A stretch of 36,845 nucleotides of DNA from Candidatus Angelobacter sp. Gp1-AA117 (GTDB lineage: Bacteria; Acidobacteriota; Terriglobia; Terriglobales; Acidobacteriaceae). Below the pieces are notes generated by a model, which worked only from the letters and a program-made list of their open reading frames with translations, ran no database searches and was not told the origin of the DNA. Positions 20,168 through 30,500 of the stretch are shown in pieces. Position numbers and translations under genes: made by a program. Each line of letters begins with the position of its first letter. The stretch's first letter is position 1. The stretch is taken from contig QHVI01000051.1 in NCBI GenBank assembly GCA_003223515.1, positions 1 to 36,845 of the forward strand, in the 5' to 3' direction.

Positions 20168-22036
20168 ATGTTCGACATCAATGATTATAAAGACCTAAAT
20201 AGCTTGCAAGGTGGCCAGTATGACCGCCGTGTTGAACATCTACGGGCAAGCGGAATTCAGACCTCATGTATTGAAAATGCTGTCAAAGAGGCAGTAGCAA
20301 ATATTAGTCAGCACCAGACTCGCTCCTTCGTTATTTATGGCGAGCCTCAAAGTGGCAAGACGGAGATGATGATTGCGCTGACTGCAAAGCTGGTAGACGA
20401 GGGATATAAAATTATTGTTCATTTGCTCAATGACAATGTGAGTCTTCTCGAACAAAACTTAAGACGCTTCAAATCTTCTCGCTTGGCGCCAGCTCCGGTA
20501 AATTTCAAGGACATCATTGACCGATCTGTGACCATAGACGATAGGCCATTCATTATTTTCTGCAAGAAGAATCCAAGTGATCTTCGCAAACTGATCGCTA
20601 AAATTGGCTCACGGGACGGCATCGTCATTGTTGATGATGAGGCAGATTACGCTTCGCCAAATTCCCAGATCAATAAAGGTAAGCAAAGTAGGATTAATGA
20701 ATTGATTCGGGAGATATTGGGAACCGGCGGAATTTATGTAGGCGTTACAGCAACTCCTGCAAGGCTTGATCTGAATAACACGTTCGACAACGAACACCAA
20801 AAGTGGGTTCGTTTTGAACCGCACAAGGAATATACAGGCCAAGAGACATTTTTTCCGTTGATGGGTAACAAGGACTTTACACTTTGTCTCATTTCAGACA
20901 AGGCCGGCGATGATCCCAAATACTGCAGAGAGGCGTTTTTTCGTTTTCTCGTCAACTCGGCATATTTAAATCTGCACTCTGACATTAACAAGACTGATCT
21001 AAACGGAAACTACACATTTTTAATTCACACTAGCGGAAAGAAAATCGATCACAAGAGAGACTTTGAAGTCATGCAAAAGATCTTTGCCGTCCTAGCAAAT
21101 GATCAAAATGCCAATCATGAAAAATATGTGAAGTCAATCTGGGAGATCGCAGAAAAGAGATATCCACAAGAGAGCAAGAACATTACACGGTTCATTCTCG
21201 GCAATATTTTGCGGAATGAAATCAAAGTACTCAATAGCGACAATGACGTTCTGAATAAAGGCACCACACCTGCTTGTCCTTTTACCGTAATCATTGGTGG
21301 CAATATTATCTCGCGAGGTGTCACTTTTGATAATCTGTTATCAATGTTTTTTACTCGGGACGTGAAGCACAAGCTTCAGCAGGATACATATATTCAACGG
21401 GCGAGGATGTTTGGAGCTAGGGGAAAATATCTCAGGTTTTTTGAGCTCACTATACCGTCGCAACTCTATGCGGACTGGCAAAAATGTTTTGTGTTTCACA
21501 GGCTAGCACTGAAGTCTATCGAAGCCGGTCGTGGTGCGCCGGTTTGGCTGTCTAATGAGCGCATCTCAGCAGTTGCATCGAGCAGCATCGATCAAACCAA
21601 TGTGACGTTGGATAGCGGAGAGATGAGTTATGCATTATTTGATTATGATGCGTTGGCCGATTCCTTAAATAAAATTACCGAGTCCAACGGTGATCAGATT
21701 TCGAGAATTAGTGAATTGCGAAAACTGCTTGGCGATTCGGCTCTGCCACAATATTTGTTTGACTTTATTGCGGCAAACGTCACGGATGCGAAGTCGCAGA
21801 TTATGATTCATCGATCACTTTCAATTGCTGCAATGAAAGATGCTGACCAGACTAAGATCAGCCGTAAAAAGGGATTTATGGGTGGTGCCAATTTTACTGG
21901 GCATCCAGAAGTTGCTCACCATATTCGTATTCACCATAACAGCAGGGGCCGAGGGAGGGTATTTTATAAGTATGTCGCTGGCATCATGTTTCTGAAAAAT
22001 ATCAAAGAGGAACTGGCTCATGGTAAGGGAGCATGA
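20168..22036 (+). CDS. Z1-domain superfamily helicase/ATPase
   Basis: This 622-residue motor has Walker A GEPQSGKTEMM (about 58-68), Walker B VDDEADYAS (about 154-162), motif III GVTATPARL and a C-terminal helicase part with IIGGNIISRGVTFDNL and QRARMFGARG, the arginine-finger region of the Z1 superfamily. Z1 helicases occur with MORC-like ATPases, nucleases and methylases in restriction systems. The ATG at 20168 is preferred; an upstream TTG at 20117 gives 17 further, dissimilar residues. It follows the methylase by 56 bp and overlaps the next gene by 17 bp. Confidence 0.87.
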   Translation: MFDINDYKDLNSLQGGQYDRRVEHLRASGIQTSCIENAVKEAVANISQHQTRSFVIYGEPQSGKTEMMIALTAKLVDEGYKIIVHLLNDNVSLLEQNLRRFKSSRLAPAPVNFKDIIDRSVTIDDRPFIIFCKKNPSDLRKLIAKIGSRDGIVIVDDEADYASPNSQINKGKQSRINELIREILGTGGIYVGVTATPARLDLNNTFDNEHQKWVRFEPHKEYTGQETFFPLMGNKDFTLCLISDKAGDDPKYCREAFFRFLVNSAYLNLHSDINKTDLNGNYTFLIHTSGKKIDHKRDFEVMQKIFAVLANDQNANHEKYVKSIWEIAEKRYPQESKNITRFILGNILRNEIKVLNSDNDVLNKGTTPACPFTVIIGGNIISRGVTFDNLLSMFFTRDVKHKLQQDTYIQRARMFGARGKYLRFFELTIPSQLYADWQKCFVFHRLALKSIEAGRGAPVWLSNERISAVASSSIDQTNVTLDSGEMSYALFDYDALADSLNKITESNGDQISRISELRKLLGDSALPQYLFDFIAANVTDAKSQIMIHRSLSIAAMKDADQTKISRKKGFMGGANFTGHPEVAHHIRIHHNSRGRGRVFYKYVAGIMFLKNIKEELAHGKGA

Positions 22037-22484
22037 ACTATATTATGGCGCGGCGCTGCTTAAGTTGATATCGCTTAGCGAGTACCCCGTTGAAATCAAA
22101 CCTTTTGCCTCGTTTAAGGGGAACTCTTCTTATGTGATCAACGGGAAGGTTGGGATTTACATCAAGCACTCGACTCTCCGCATGAGTCCTTGGGGGTTTA
22201 CATTTCAACGAATTCATCAAGACGAGCTTACACAACTGGAAGCAGCTTTCAATGACACTTTTCTTTTATTAATTTGTGAGACCGATGGCGTAGTGATTCT
22301 AGCCAGTCCAGAGGTCAAAACACTTCTGAACCTGAATCATGGTGGAACGCAGTGGATAAGCGTCAAACGTGGAAAGCGCGAACAGTACCAGGTCAAGGGC
22401 TCAAACGGGCAACTGGCATTCAAAGTTGCCGATTCTGATTATCCCAGGAAGCTCCTTGCCGCTCTGAAACTAACCAAAGAATGA
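22020..22484 (+). CDS. Accessory protein of the MORC/Z1 restriction system
   Basis: This 154-residue, strand-rich protein (SSYVINGKVGIYIKHSTLRMSPWGFTFQRIHQDELTQLEAAFNDTFLLLICETDGVVILASPEVKTLL) translates from an ATG inside the end of the Z1 gene with AGAGGA upstream, so it is coupled to it. Systems of this type often end with a small protein of a nuclease-like or unknown fold. I see a KVGIYIKHS strand but no full nuclease motif. It is the last gene before the right boundary of region A. Confidence 0.75.
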   Translation: MVREHELYYGAALLKLISLSEYPVEIKPFASFKGNSSYVINGKVGIYIKHSTLRMSPWGFTFQRIHQDELTQLEAAFNDTFLLLICETDGVVILASPEVKTLLNLNHGGTQWISVKRGKREQYQVKGSNGQLAFKVADSDYPRKLLAALKLTKE

Positions 22485-22517
22485 TTTAGGGAAGGGGCGG
22501 GAGCGTAGGCGGCAAGC

Positions 22518-22574
22518 GGCGCGTCTTCAGTCTTTCTGAATCCGCGCCGGTCAAAGGTTTGTGTAAGCCTTTGA
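22518..22574 (+). terminator. Two hairpins at the right end of the restriction operon
   Basis: GGCGCG/CGCGCC with inner TTCAG/CTGAA (22518-22548) forms a strong hairpin, and TCAAAGG/CCTTTGA (22551-22574) a second. No T run follows, so they may stop transcription only in part, or form structure next to the att-like repeat. Confidence 0.45.
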
Positions 22575-22588
22575 AAACAAACCTCTTC

Positions 22589-22677
<89 letters not shown>

Positions 22678-22786
22678 ATTTTTTCAATAACTTACACCGA
22701 ATTTCTGGTCTGCCGCCTGCAGCGCTGTAGGCGAAATTGAGGCTGCGAAAGCCTCAAAGATCAATAAGCAGATTGAGTTAATTGAC

Positions 22787-23122
22787 TTGCACGTGTCCGT
22801 TGCCTGTATGCATTGCAGGGCTCTGCCTCATCGCGTAAGGCAGGAACGCCAAAAGTTGGCTGCACGACTTCTATTTGTCGCACTCGACCCAAAAGGTCAC
22901 ATGCACTGGATGGAAGTACGGGACTGGTTAAAGCATGGTACACGCGACGGACAAAAGCGAATCAGACAGATCCCTTTTGAGGGTGAGCGTTTGGAGGTGA
23001 TGAGTATCCGACGGTGGAGAGACAAAGTGCTAGGCGAACAGGCAACACACATCGGCTTAGTATCGCAGGCGTACCCAAAGGCCACCCCAGATACTGCGGC
23101 CCTTTTAGATCTATTCCGCTGA
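22787..23122 (+). CDS. Hypothetical protein just outside the right boundary
   Basis: This 111-residue frame starts with TTG; the frame is open from 22691, so a longer product is possible. Sequence: CMHCRALPHRVRQERQKLAARLLFVALDPKGHMHWMEVRDWLKHG, then a basic part and a C-terminal helix. One CxxC pair is present. No ribosome site is convincing and I recognise no family. It may be the 3' remainder of a gene cut by the arrival of region A. Confidence 0.45.
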   Translation: MHVSVACMHCRALPHRVRQERQKLAARLLFVALDPKGHMHWMEVRDWLKHGTRDGQKRIRQIPFEGERLEVMSIRRWRDKVLGEQATHIGLVSQAYPKATPDTAALLDLFR

Positions 23123-23343
23123 GGTCAATATTTTCAAAGGTCGGGCTTTATGCGGGGATGTTGCTTGCGCCATTCATTCCAAGCTGAAACCCTTTCTTTG
23201 AGTTTTTTCAAATGCTTCGACGATGCCATATTTCTTCCTTACCAATATTGGCGTTTGAAATGCGATTGGACAACGCCCGAGAGGGAATGATGGAAACGGC
23301 AGATAGTGGCGATTTGAACCAGCAGCACCCCATCTATCCCGCG

Positions 23344-25164
23344 CTATTCTCGACAGATTATGTAGGCGTATGCTCCAAATTCTTTACAATTCCCAATGAA
23401 AGACACGAGAAGCCAGTAGAGCTGTACAAAGTGTGGAGTTGGCGGTTCGCCTCTCTGAATCGCCGCGAACGCTCCTACAAGCTGGTTTCTGCTTAACAGG
23501 GACGTAACTATGTAGACCCTTCGGATGGTGTCCGGCTTTGCAATGGCCTCGTTGATCGTGGCTGGTAACGTTGCAGGATCGCCGCCAATAATGCGCTGTA
23601 TTGCCGTTTCTACACCATCATTGCGATACACCTGCTCCCATGCGGGCATTTTATGAGCGATATCTTCGGGGGTCGGATTCATTCGGCCAAGATTTTTTGA
23701 TGCCTGGCTAACCAAGTCGTGCAAGGATGATGCTCCCAGCCCCGCTGCGCCGTGCTTCGCGTGGTAAAAGCTAAACGTATTTGGACGTACCGTGCTGTTC
23801 ACACCGAGGAAATCAGCCCACTCGTCACCCAAGTCATCACAAATAAGTACCTCGCCATTCTCCCGAATGCTGTCCACAATTACTCCAAAAACAGAGTTGG
23901 CATCGAATGCAGCTTGCCCGACGGCAAATTGTCCCTTCTCGCTTACAGACTGATTCAATTCTGCCTTTGACATGACATGACGTAAGAGAGCCTCTCCGTC
24001 GGCTAAAGTGTTGTCCTTGTAAAGCTCACCTTCTACGTACACTATGGATAGATCGCTAAATAAAACTGTAAAGAGGCTCTCGCGATCTAGATAACGCTTA
24101 AGAAGCACTCGGTCCGCATCATCAGGAGCATTGACGATTTCCACGTAGATGTTGTCGATCTCAGGAATGTCCAATTTGCGCAATGAAATGCGGCTCTTGT
24201 TGAGGTTGATTTCGCCGACTTTGTGCTGGTCGTCAGGATCAATTACACGATATTCGTCTCGGGCTTTTTGAATAGTGAAATTTTTGTCCAGCGCTGCAAT
24301 AACAACGTCCACTCCATCTTTTGTCAGAACCTCAGCTTCCTCATCATTGCCATGTACCAATCGAATCCCCTCAATCTCATCAAATACTGCTTCCTCCAGG
24401 GTTCCAACATCCACCGCGATGTACCTCGGTTGTAGGGTAGGAAGCATCGATTCGAGATTTATAGGACGAGCGAACGAGCGGATAAATGGTGAAAGCGGTG
24501 CATTGTGATGTTCTAAAAAACGGTCGACGTATTGGATTGAGTATTGAACCATCTGTTCATAGCCTGATCTATCCGAGCGAGTTGCAATTCGGCCAGTGCT
24601 GGGAGTGGCTGTAACACGCCGCCCCGCATTTCTCACGCGATATCCGTTCGCCACAAAACGATTCGCCCCGGCTGGAGAAACCACATTCTCCAGGTTGTTG
24701 GCTTCAAGGCTTTTGTTTTTCAACGCATGTTTCGAGATCGACATGTTACGCAGGTTTATTCGCTCAAATATCACATGCTCCTGAGCAATTGCAGATTCAA
24801 GTCTGTCGTCACTAACACGTTGCAGGTATCTCGTCTTGAACTCAGAAGGAAAATCCAGATTGGATTTAAACAGAACAGCATGGTCGCGATATTCGACCAG
24901 CAGTATGAAACCGCAAATCCGTTCTTTCATGTAGTTCGGCGGAAGGTCGTATAGGAAAGATGGTGTCCGCTCAAAATAGAATGAAATAGCAGACCAGTGT
25001 GCTTGTCCGAGAGATTCTTTGACGTGAAGGAAGACGTTTCTGTTTGTGGTCGTATCAGCAGCCTTGCGGATGTCTCTGAATGCTTCAGCAATCGCTCTTT
25101 TAGGCAGCCTTATTTTCCGTTTGAAAAAATAAGCAGATTGCGTAGCTCGTAGCCAGTCGATCAT
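23344..25164 (-). CDS. Uncharacterised protein with nuclease-like C-terminal motif set
   Basis: This protein of about 606 residues has no signal peptide. Strand-rich N-terminal and middle parts lead to a C-terminal core with EVLICDDLGDEWADFLGV, then FSFYHAKH, then GLGASSLHDLVSQASKNL. The D..DE ... HxK ... SSLxxLxxQ layout resembles the core of DUF6119-type (TIGR04141) proteins of defence islands and could be a PD-(D/E)XK variant. This is an inference from motif layout. The ending FVQLYWLLVSFIGNCKEFG is also conserved-looking. I prefer the ATG at 25164 because GAGGAAAG stands right before it; an upstream ATG at 25275 would overlap the divergent PIN gene region. Confidence 0.75.
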   Translation of the reverse strand: MIDWLRATQSAYFFKRKIRLPKRAIAEAFRDIRKAADTTTNRNVFLHVKESLGQAHWSAISFYFERTPSFLYDLPPNYMKERICGFILLVEYRDHAVLFKSNLDFPSEFKTRYLQRVSDDRLESAIAQEHVIFERINLRNMSISKHALKNKSLEANNLENVVSPAGANRFVANGYRVRNAGRRVTATPSTGRIATRSDRSGYEQMVQYSIQYVDRFLEHHNAPLSPFIRSFARPINLESMLPTLQPRYIAVDVGTLEEAVFDEIEGIRLVHGNDEEAEVLTKDGVDVVIAALDKNFTIQKARDEYRVIDPDDQHKVGEINLNKSRISLRKLDIPEIDNIYVEIVNAPDDADRVLLKRYLDRESLFTVLFSDLSIVYVEGELYKDNTLADGEALLRHVMSKAELNQSVSEKGQFAVGQAAFDANSVFGVIVDSIRENGEVLICDDLGDEWADFLGVNSTVRPNTFSFYHAKHGAAGLGASSLHDLVSQASKNLGRMNPTPEDIAHKMPAWEQVYRNDGVETAIQRIIGGDPATLPATINEAIAKPDTIRRVYIVTSLLSRNQLVGAFAAIQRGEPPTPHFVQLYWLLVSFIGNCKEFGAYAYIICRE

Positions 25165-25309
25165 TCTTTCCTCAAACCACGAATAGCCAGGCCAAAGCAG
25201 GCCCAACCTAAAAGATTTAGGAGGGGGTGATGGGGCAAAGCATAATATAAGATTGATGGCTAAAGCAATGCGCAAATTGGGCGGTCAGGATCAGGGAATC
25301 TGGAGCGGT

Positions 25310-25546
25310 ATGCGGCGTTACTTACTCGACACGAATGTTTTCGATGCTCTCGCCAAGGGAACCATTCAGCGCTCCGATCTACCCACTGATGGACAGCTCT
25401 GTGCGACGAGCGTTCAACTCGCCGAGTTGGAAAGAACGAAGGACGCGGACGTTAAACAGCGGCTATCTTCGCTCTTTAAACAAATCGTGATGGCAGTGGC
25501 AATGTCAATCAGCATTTGTTTTTGGAGTCGAGGGTGCAGGATTTGA
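25310..25546 (+). pseudogene. PIN-domain toxin gene, truncated
   Basis: The sequence MRRYLLDTNVFDALAKG...LCATSVQLAELERTKDADVKQRLSSLF is the N-terminal half of a PIN-domain ribonuclease: DTNVFD holds the first catalytic aspartate and ELERT the glutamate. From about 25490 the frame runs into an IS110 remnant and stops, so the later acidic residues are lost. PIN proteins are toxins of VapBC-type pairs; no antitoxin gene is evident next to it. GGAG precedes the ATG. Confidence 0.7.
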
Positions 25547-25705
25547 TCTGGGGGAATGGCGGCACGACTGTGGACCTGCAGTTGGCGATAAAACTGAGCG
25601 GCTCCTTCTGGTTTCAGCCGCTTTTCTGTGAGCTCTCCCCGCTTCTGTATCAAGCATCGCAATTTGTTGGAAACTCGGATGGAAATCACAGCCTATAATC
25701 TTCAT
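25490..25705 (-). pseudogene. IS110-family transposase remnant
   Basis: The - strand start MKIIGCDFHPSFQQIAMLDTEAG with AAGGAG before it is the N-terminus of an IS110-family transposase (DEDD type; first aspartate in GCDFHP). After about 23 codons the frame shifts; the sequence continues in another frame as GELTEKRLKPEGAAQFYRQLQ, and after that it no longer resembles the family. The rest of the transposase, normally about 350-400 residues, is absent. The remnant lies against the broken PIN gene. Confidence 0.7.
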
Positions 25706-25905
25706 TGGCGGCTCCTTTCGCCCGAGTCTTGGTCTTCATCGAACTCAAGTTTACTCGCTGCCGGTTGGAGCCGTCGTTGTTATCCAATCAAGCCAGAGAC
25801 ACGACCAAATCGCAAAGCCTTCTTCCCATTTGACAAAGGGCTTCGAATTGATATTGTTTAAGCATCGAGCTAAAAGGTCGATCATTATAATCGTAATTCA
25901 GGTCC

Positions 25906-26154
25906 ATGAATTTTGAGGATCCGGCAATCAGGCACAACAACCGAGAGCAGCCTGCAGAGCAAAGTGGCATTGATCAAGAGACATTAAAAAATGTCATCCG
26001 GGATATATTTTTCGACGCAGTTGCACCTAAGACGATAGGCGAGCTTGCAGCTCACATCACAGCTAAAGCGAACGAGTATCGCGTACCATTTGACAGATTA
26101 GAACGCGAATTCATGGCATATATGAGCGACGAGCTAGCAAACTCTGTCGATTAA
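25906..26154 (+). CDS. Hypothetical small protein
   Basis: This 82-residue acidic protein is likely helical (QETLKNVIRDIFFDAVAPKTIGELAAHITAKANEYRVPFDRLEREFMAYMSDEL). The regular amphipathic pattern supports a real product; the ribosome site is poor. It is convergent with the XerC/D-like gene 60 bp downstream. Family unknown. Confidence 0.5.
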   Translation: MNFEDPAIRHNNREQPAEQSGIDQETLKNVIRDIFFDAVAPKTIGELAAHITAKANEYRVPFDRLEREFMAYMSDELANSVD

Positions 26155-26213
26155 TATCTTCTTTCATTTGCTGCGCTGCATTGCTTTGAAAACCACTTTA
26201 AGCAATCGTTTGG

Positions 26214-27254
26214 TCAGCATTTCTGTGAGTATCGGTCGAGTCTGTCTGTAGCTTCTCCCTGGCGCAGCCAAATGTTCGATCGTAGATTAAATGATGGATG
26301 AGACGTCTTCAGGACGGAAATTAGATGTTCCTTGCTGATATGAGTGTACCGCTGCGTTGTGGCGATTGACGAATGACCGAGAAATTCTTGAACGACCCTG
26401 ATGTCAACTCCATTACGGAGAAGCAACGTGGCAACCGTGTGTCGTAGCATATGCGGTGTGACATGCCGCTCAATTTTGGCATCCTTCCTCAACTGAGAAA
26501 TGACGTTCGTAATTCCTTGAGTCGAGAGTCGATTGCCAACGAAGTTCAGAAACAACGCCGGGCAGCGAGTCTGTATTTGACCTCTGAGCGTCAAGTGGTC
26601 TCTTTGTAGCCTGAGACTTGCTTCGTCCACTGCAAATCCAATTCGATCACGGCCGCCCTTGCCTTTTATCTTAAATGTGCCCTCCTGAACGCCAAAGTCA
26701 CTAATATCAAGGGCCGACAGTTCTCCAACCCTCATTCCTGTTGCAAACAGGAGATCGACCAATGCTTGATTTCGCATTCGAAGATACGCGGAGGCGTAAG
26801 TTGCACGTTCTGTTCGGTGAGAAACAGAACCTGTTGTGGCAGCAGCGGTGCTGTTTAATTCCGTCTGAACTAGTAGAGCCTTCATCTCTTGTTCGGTTAG
26901 CGCCCTTGGCAACTGCTCTACGCGTCCGAAGCTTAGTCTCACACGCCAAAATGGGGATTCAACAAGGGTTCCCTTCCTAACCCAATATCCAAAGAACACC
27001 TTTAAAACAACGACCTTCCGTCGAATGGAAGTAGGAGCATATTCCAACTCCCGTAGATGAGCTGCCCAGCTCTCAATGACCGAACTGGTGAGATCGCGCA
27101 CTTCTAAATTCCCTCCTGCAAATCCTGTAAATTGAGCCAAATCCGATTCGTAGGCAGTCTTGGTCTTGGCCGTTCGGTGATGAGTCGAGAAGTAGCCGGC
27201 TAAAAAGTCTATACATGCCTGCTTCAGTTGCATTGTCAGCGATCGGGCCAGCAC
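26214..27254 (-). CDS. XerC/XerD-like tyrosine recombinase
   Basis: This 346-residue recombinase has an N-terminal SAM-like core-binding domain (about 10-105) and a complete catalytic domain: R in GMRVGEL, K in IKGKGGRDR, H and R in PHMLRHTVATL, H in FLGHSSIATTQ and the tyrosine nucleophile in RYTHIS. It is close to the XerC/XerD pattern, unlike the integrase at 4241-5311, which has an arm-binding N-terminus. The start is GTG at 27254 with GAGG close before it; an ATG seven codons later is the alternative. It may serve a second element in region B, or be a stand-alone recombinase. Confidence 0.9.
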   Translation of the reverse strand: MLARSLTMQLKQACIDFLAGYFSTHHRTAKTKTAYESDLAQFTGFAGGNLEVRDLTSSVIESWAAHLRELEYAPTSIRRKVVVLKVFFGYWVRKGTLVESPFWRVRLSFGRVEQLPRALTEQEMKALLVQTELNSTAAATTGSVSHRTERATYASAYLRMRNQALVDLLFATGMRVGELSALDISDFGVQEGTFKIKGKGGRDRIGFAVDEASLRLQRDHLTLRGQIQTRCPALFLNFVGNRLSTQGITNVISQLRKDAKIERHVTPHMLRHTVATLLLRNGVDIRVVQEFLGHSSIATTQRYTHISKEHLISVLKTSHPSFNLRSNIWLRQGEATDRLDRYSQKC

Positions 27255-27584
27255 ACCTCAGTGGCAATAACATGGCCCACTCCTTTTTCAAATTGAATGA
27301 CCCTGCTGTCGCAATAACTCGGCGATTTGATTAAAGCATTTTAAGGATAAAGAAACCCGGTTACGCAAGTAATCGTGGAACTGCTCGGCAGCCCGCCGAA
27401 TGTACCTATTGCAAGCAGGATTCGTAGCCGATCTCGACGGTTTCAGTTGGCGAGACGCTCAAGTTATCTGGTGAATCAGAGTCGTGAAACCGGGTGAAAG
27501 GACTCAAGATGGTTAACACAGGCCAAGCTTAGTCGCAAGTAACAGTGTCACAAATCGGGAATGCGGTTTCGATAACAGAGAGTT
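27255..27584. other. Divergent intergenic region before the STAND gene
   Basis: These 330 bp lie between the leftward recombinase and the rightward STAND gene. I see no coding frame worth calling, and no strong hairpin or repeat. Promoters for both neighbours should lie here. The ribosome site before the STAND ATG (AGAGAG) is modest. Confidence 0.4.
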
Positions 27585-30500
27585 ATGTCTACTGAATCCG
27601 CGATACCCGAGTTTGAGCTTTCGATTGATCATTTCTCTTATGACGCGCTGCAGCGCGCCAAGTGGGCTGATCTGGAGCGATTTGCCGTCGAAGTTCTGCG
27701 CCGGTACTATGAGCCATTTGGATTGTCTCTTCATCGGACTGAAAAAAAGGCCGGCTCAGATGTTGGAGGGGATGGTGCCCATGACGGTGAAGCAACAGTT
27801 ATTCTCGGTGGTTCGTCTTCATTAAGACAAAATATTCCAACAAACGGACTTGTCCTGCCGACCGAATTAGGTATTTTTGTCACCTTGTGGGTGGAAGTAA
27901 AGAAGCGATCAAGCGAAAATGTTGATCATCATGATCTCGGTGGAACTCTTTTTCGCTCATCTCTTGAACACGTAACTAAACTTGTTTTTGTATGCAATCG
28001 CGATTTCACCCGGCAATTCAGGGAAGACCTGGGCAGGTATGCCAATCGATATGGTGTGCAGTTTGCTCTGATTGATGGAAAAACCCTTATCCGAATTGCT
28101 GAGGAGGTTACGTCCTCTGTCAAACCAACATCTCTTTGCACGGCGGATACGGAAAAGCCTGAAATCAAAGCTCAGCTCAGATTCACGACTGACCAATTCT
28201 ATCGTTGTTCGAAAACTACCGGCATTACGGTATCTGAACATGCTGTCGGCGAACCGATTTTTGTGGAAGCGGAATGTAGAGCGACGGAATTCGTCGGGAT
28301 ATATAAAGGGCTACGGGCCAATCTTGAGTATGATGGGAGAGAAACTCTTCAAATTTCATCACGTCTCGAGTCCGACCATAGCTTTGTTGGGGTTGGTGAC
28401 CAATTCCGAGTGGCTTTCATGGTTTATACCGACCATAGTTGTACGCTGTCCCTGAGTAGTTTTTCCATCAAAATCACAAATGACGAGGGGCAACCGGTAT
28501 TGTGCTCTATCATTCGTGAAACCGGAATATGTCACGTTCGAGGGACACTCCTGCCGGACTGGATACCCCCTTCCAGAGTGCGTCAGCACCACAACTTTCT
28601 TTGTGTGCTTCAAGAGTGGATGCTTACCGCCAAACCTTGCATTGCCAACGTCATTTCAATAGCAGGCATCGGAAAAACTCATCTTATTAGGTCGATTCGT
28701 CGCTTTTGGTTAAATCATGGAGTATATGAAGTCTATCTTGATGGTGCCGTTGATCAAACTCCCAATGCTGTCGCACTGGCAATACTCGGCCAAATATTTC
28801 CGGTGCCTTTGGATCAAATTTCAAGCACACTTGCAGACACTCTCACAGAGTGGCTTATCCGTTCGGGTCTCTCCAAACCAGAGGCCAGCGCTTTTGCCCA
28901 CTGTGTCGTCAATAAGGATGTTCGGGAACTTCCCTTCAGCCATAGTCAATTTGGTCAGTTTCTTGCATTAATGCTCGCAAACTTCTCCGCGCGCAACCAG
29001 ACGATAATCATTTTCGAAGATCTACATAAATGTCTTCCCACCGTAATGACAATGCTCCAGGGGATGCAGCGGGGGCTGTTAAAACTCGGCTCTGTCCGGG
29101 TCTTTACTTTGCTGACTACTCGGGAAGACTCCGTTTGGGATGATGAAGCACTACGGATAGAGTGGAGAAATTCCTTTGGTGAATTGCGAGTCAGTAGCGA
29201 TGCCAAAGAATTTCATTTGCACGGATTTAATCCAGAAGAGGCGTTGGAAATGCTCCGGGTCGCGATTCCCGAGATTGAGGAATATCATTCGCAGGAAATA
29301 ATCAGCCAGGTAGGGACTACGCCTTTTGGCATCCGTGAAGCGATGGGGCTTCTCGTCGAACTTAAAGCGCTTGAACCTGGGGGGGAAAAAAATGGAACCT
29401 GGCGTCTTCTTTACCCTGAGCAAATGATTCGCTCACTAGACAGCCAGGAGCTTCGTCGTCCTACGCATTACCGGCTCAAAGGACTGCAAGAGAGATATCC
29501 AGATTGGTTGAGCGACTTTCTTGCAACAGGCGCTTGTATCTCTATCGCCTTTGATCCAATGTTGTGTGCGCAGAATGCAGGTTGTCCCAGCGGAAGAGCT
29601 CTGGAGCAAGCATTGGCGGAATGCAGAGCTCTTGAAGTGATCCGCTTCTCGCCCATTATGTCGTCGGAAGTCCAATTCGATCACGATCTGGTTCGGCACG
29701 TACTTTTGGAAGACATGGGGCAGTTTCAGCAGCGCAAGGTAGCTAAGTCTTTGCTCGAGAGAATTGCGGAATATAACAATTTACCGCTTCTGAGCTCTCT
29801 AGCTTACCAAGCGGGCATGGCTGATGATTGCTGGCGTTACGCCCTCAAGCATTTTGAGGTTGCACAAAATGCTCATCATCATCTTGAAGCTGTGCAAGCA
29901 CTTGCATTAGCGCTGGCAGTTACCGACCAGAATATTGCCACAAACGTATTTGCCGTCCAAAGCGGGCGTTATCGACCTTCGTTTGATGAAGCAATCTCTG
30001 TCGCCACACCTGTCCTCCGCTCCCTCGATCGGTCGACGCGAGAACGAGCAACAGCTGATCTTCTGCTCCAGTATATTGAACAACTGGTGGCCGTGGGTAG
30101 CGGAGGAAGCACTTCCATCGCAAAGGCACTTACGGAAGCAGGGATGTTTGCCGAGCGGCTCAAGGATAGCTACCTGTCAGCAATGGTCAAAATGTACCAA
30201 GGGCGGCAGGAGTTCAATCGAGAAAACATCTCTGAATCTCTTCAACTTCATCAAGCTGCGGAAGCGGTTTTTTCAGACCTCCCTAAAAGTGCTACAGTTA
30301 TCGAGAAACGCTGTCTCAATCTCGTAAGATTAGCTATAGTGCAGCGCCAATGCGGTCAGCTGGGCCAGTCAAGAGCAACGCTCATTAAAGCTGCGAAATT
30401 AACAGGAAATCACTGGGAACTCCTGGCCCAAATCCGTGCGAATTTCGGCGCGACTTATTTCTATACTAATTGGTCTGAAACCCGGCGACATTGGAGCCGT

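Noticed and set aside
23308-23335. GATTTGAACC-like string resembling a tRNA T arm
   Set aside because: The flanking bases do not form T-arm or acceptor pairs, so it is not a tRNA fragment.
23212-23496. 94-codon + strand frame
   Set aside because: It overlaps the 3' end of the 606-residue gene, whose C-terminal sequence looks conserved; the rest has no support.
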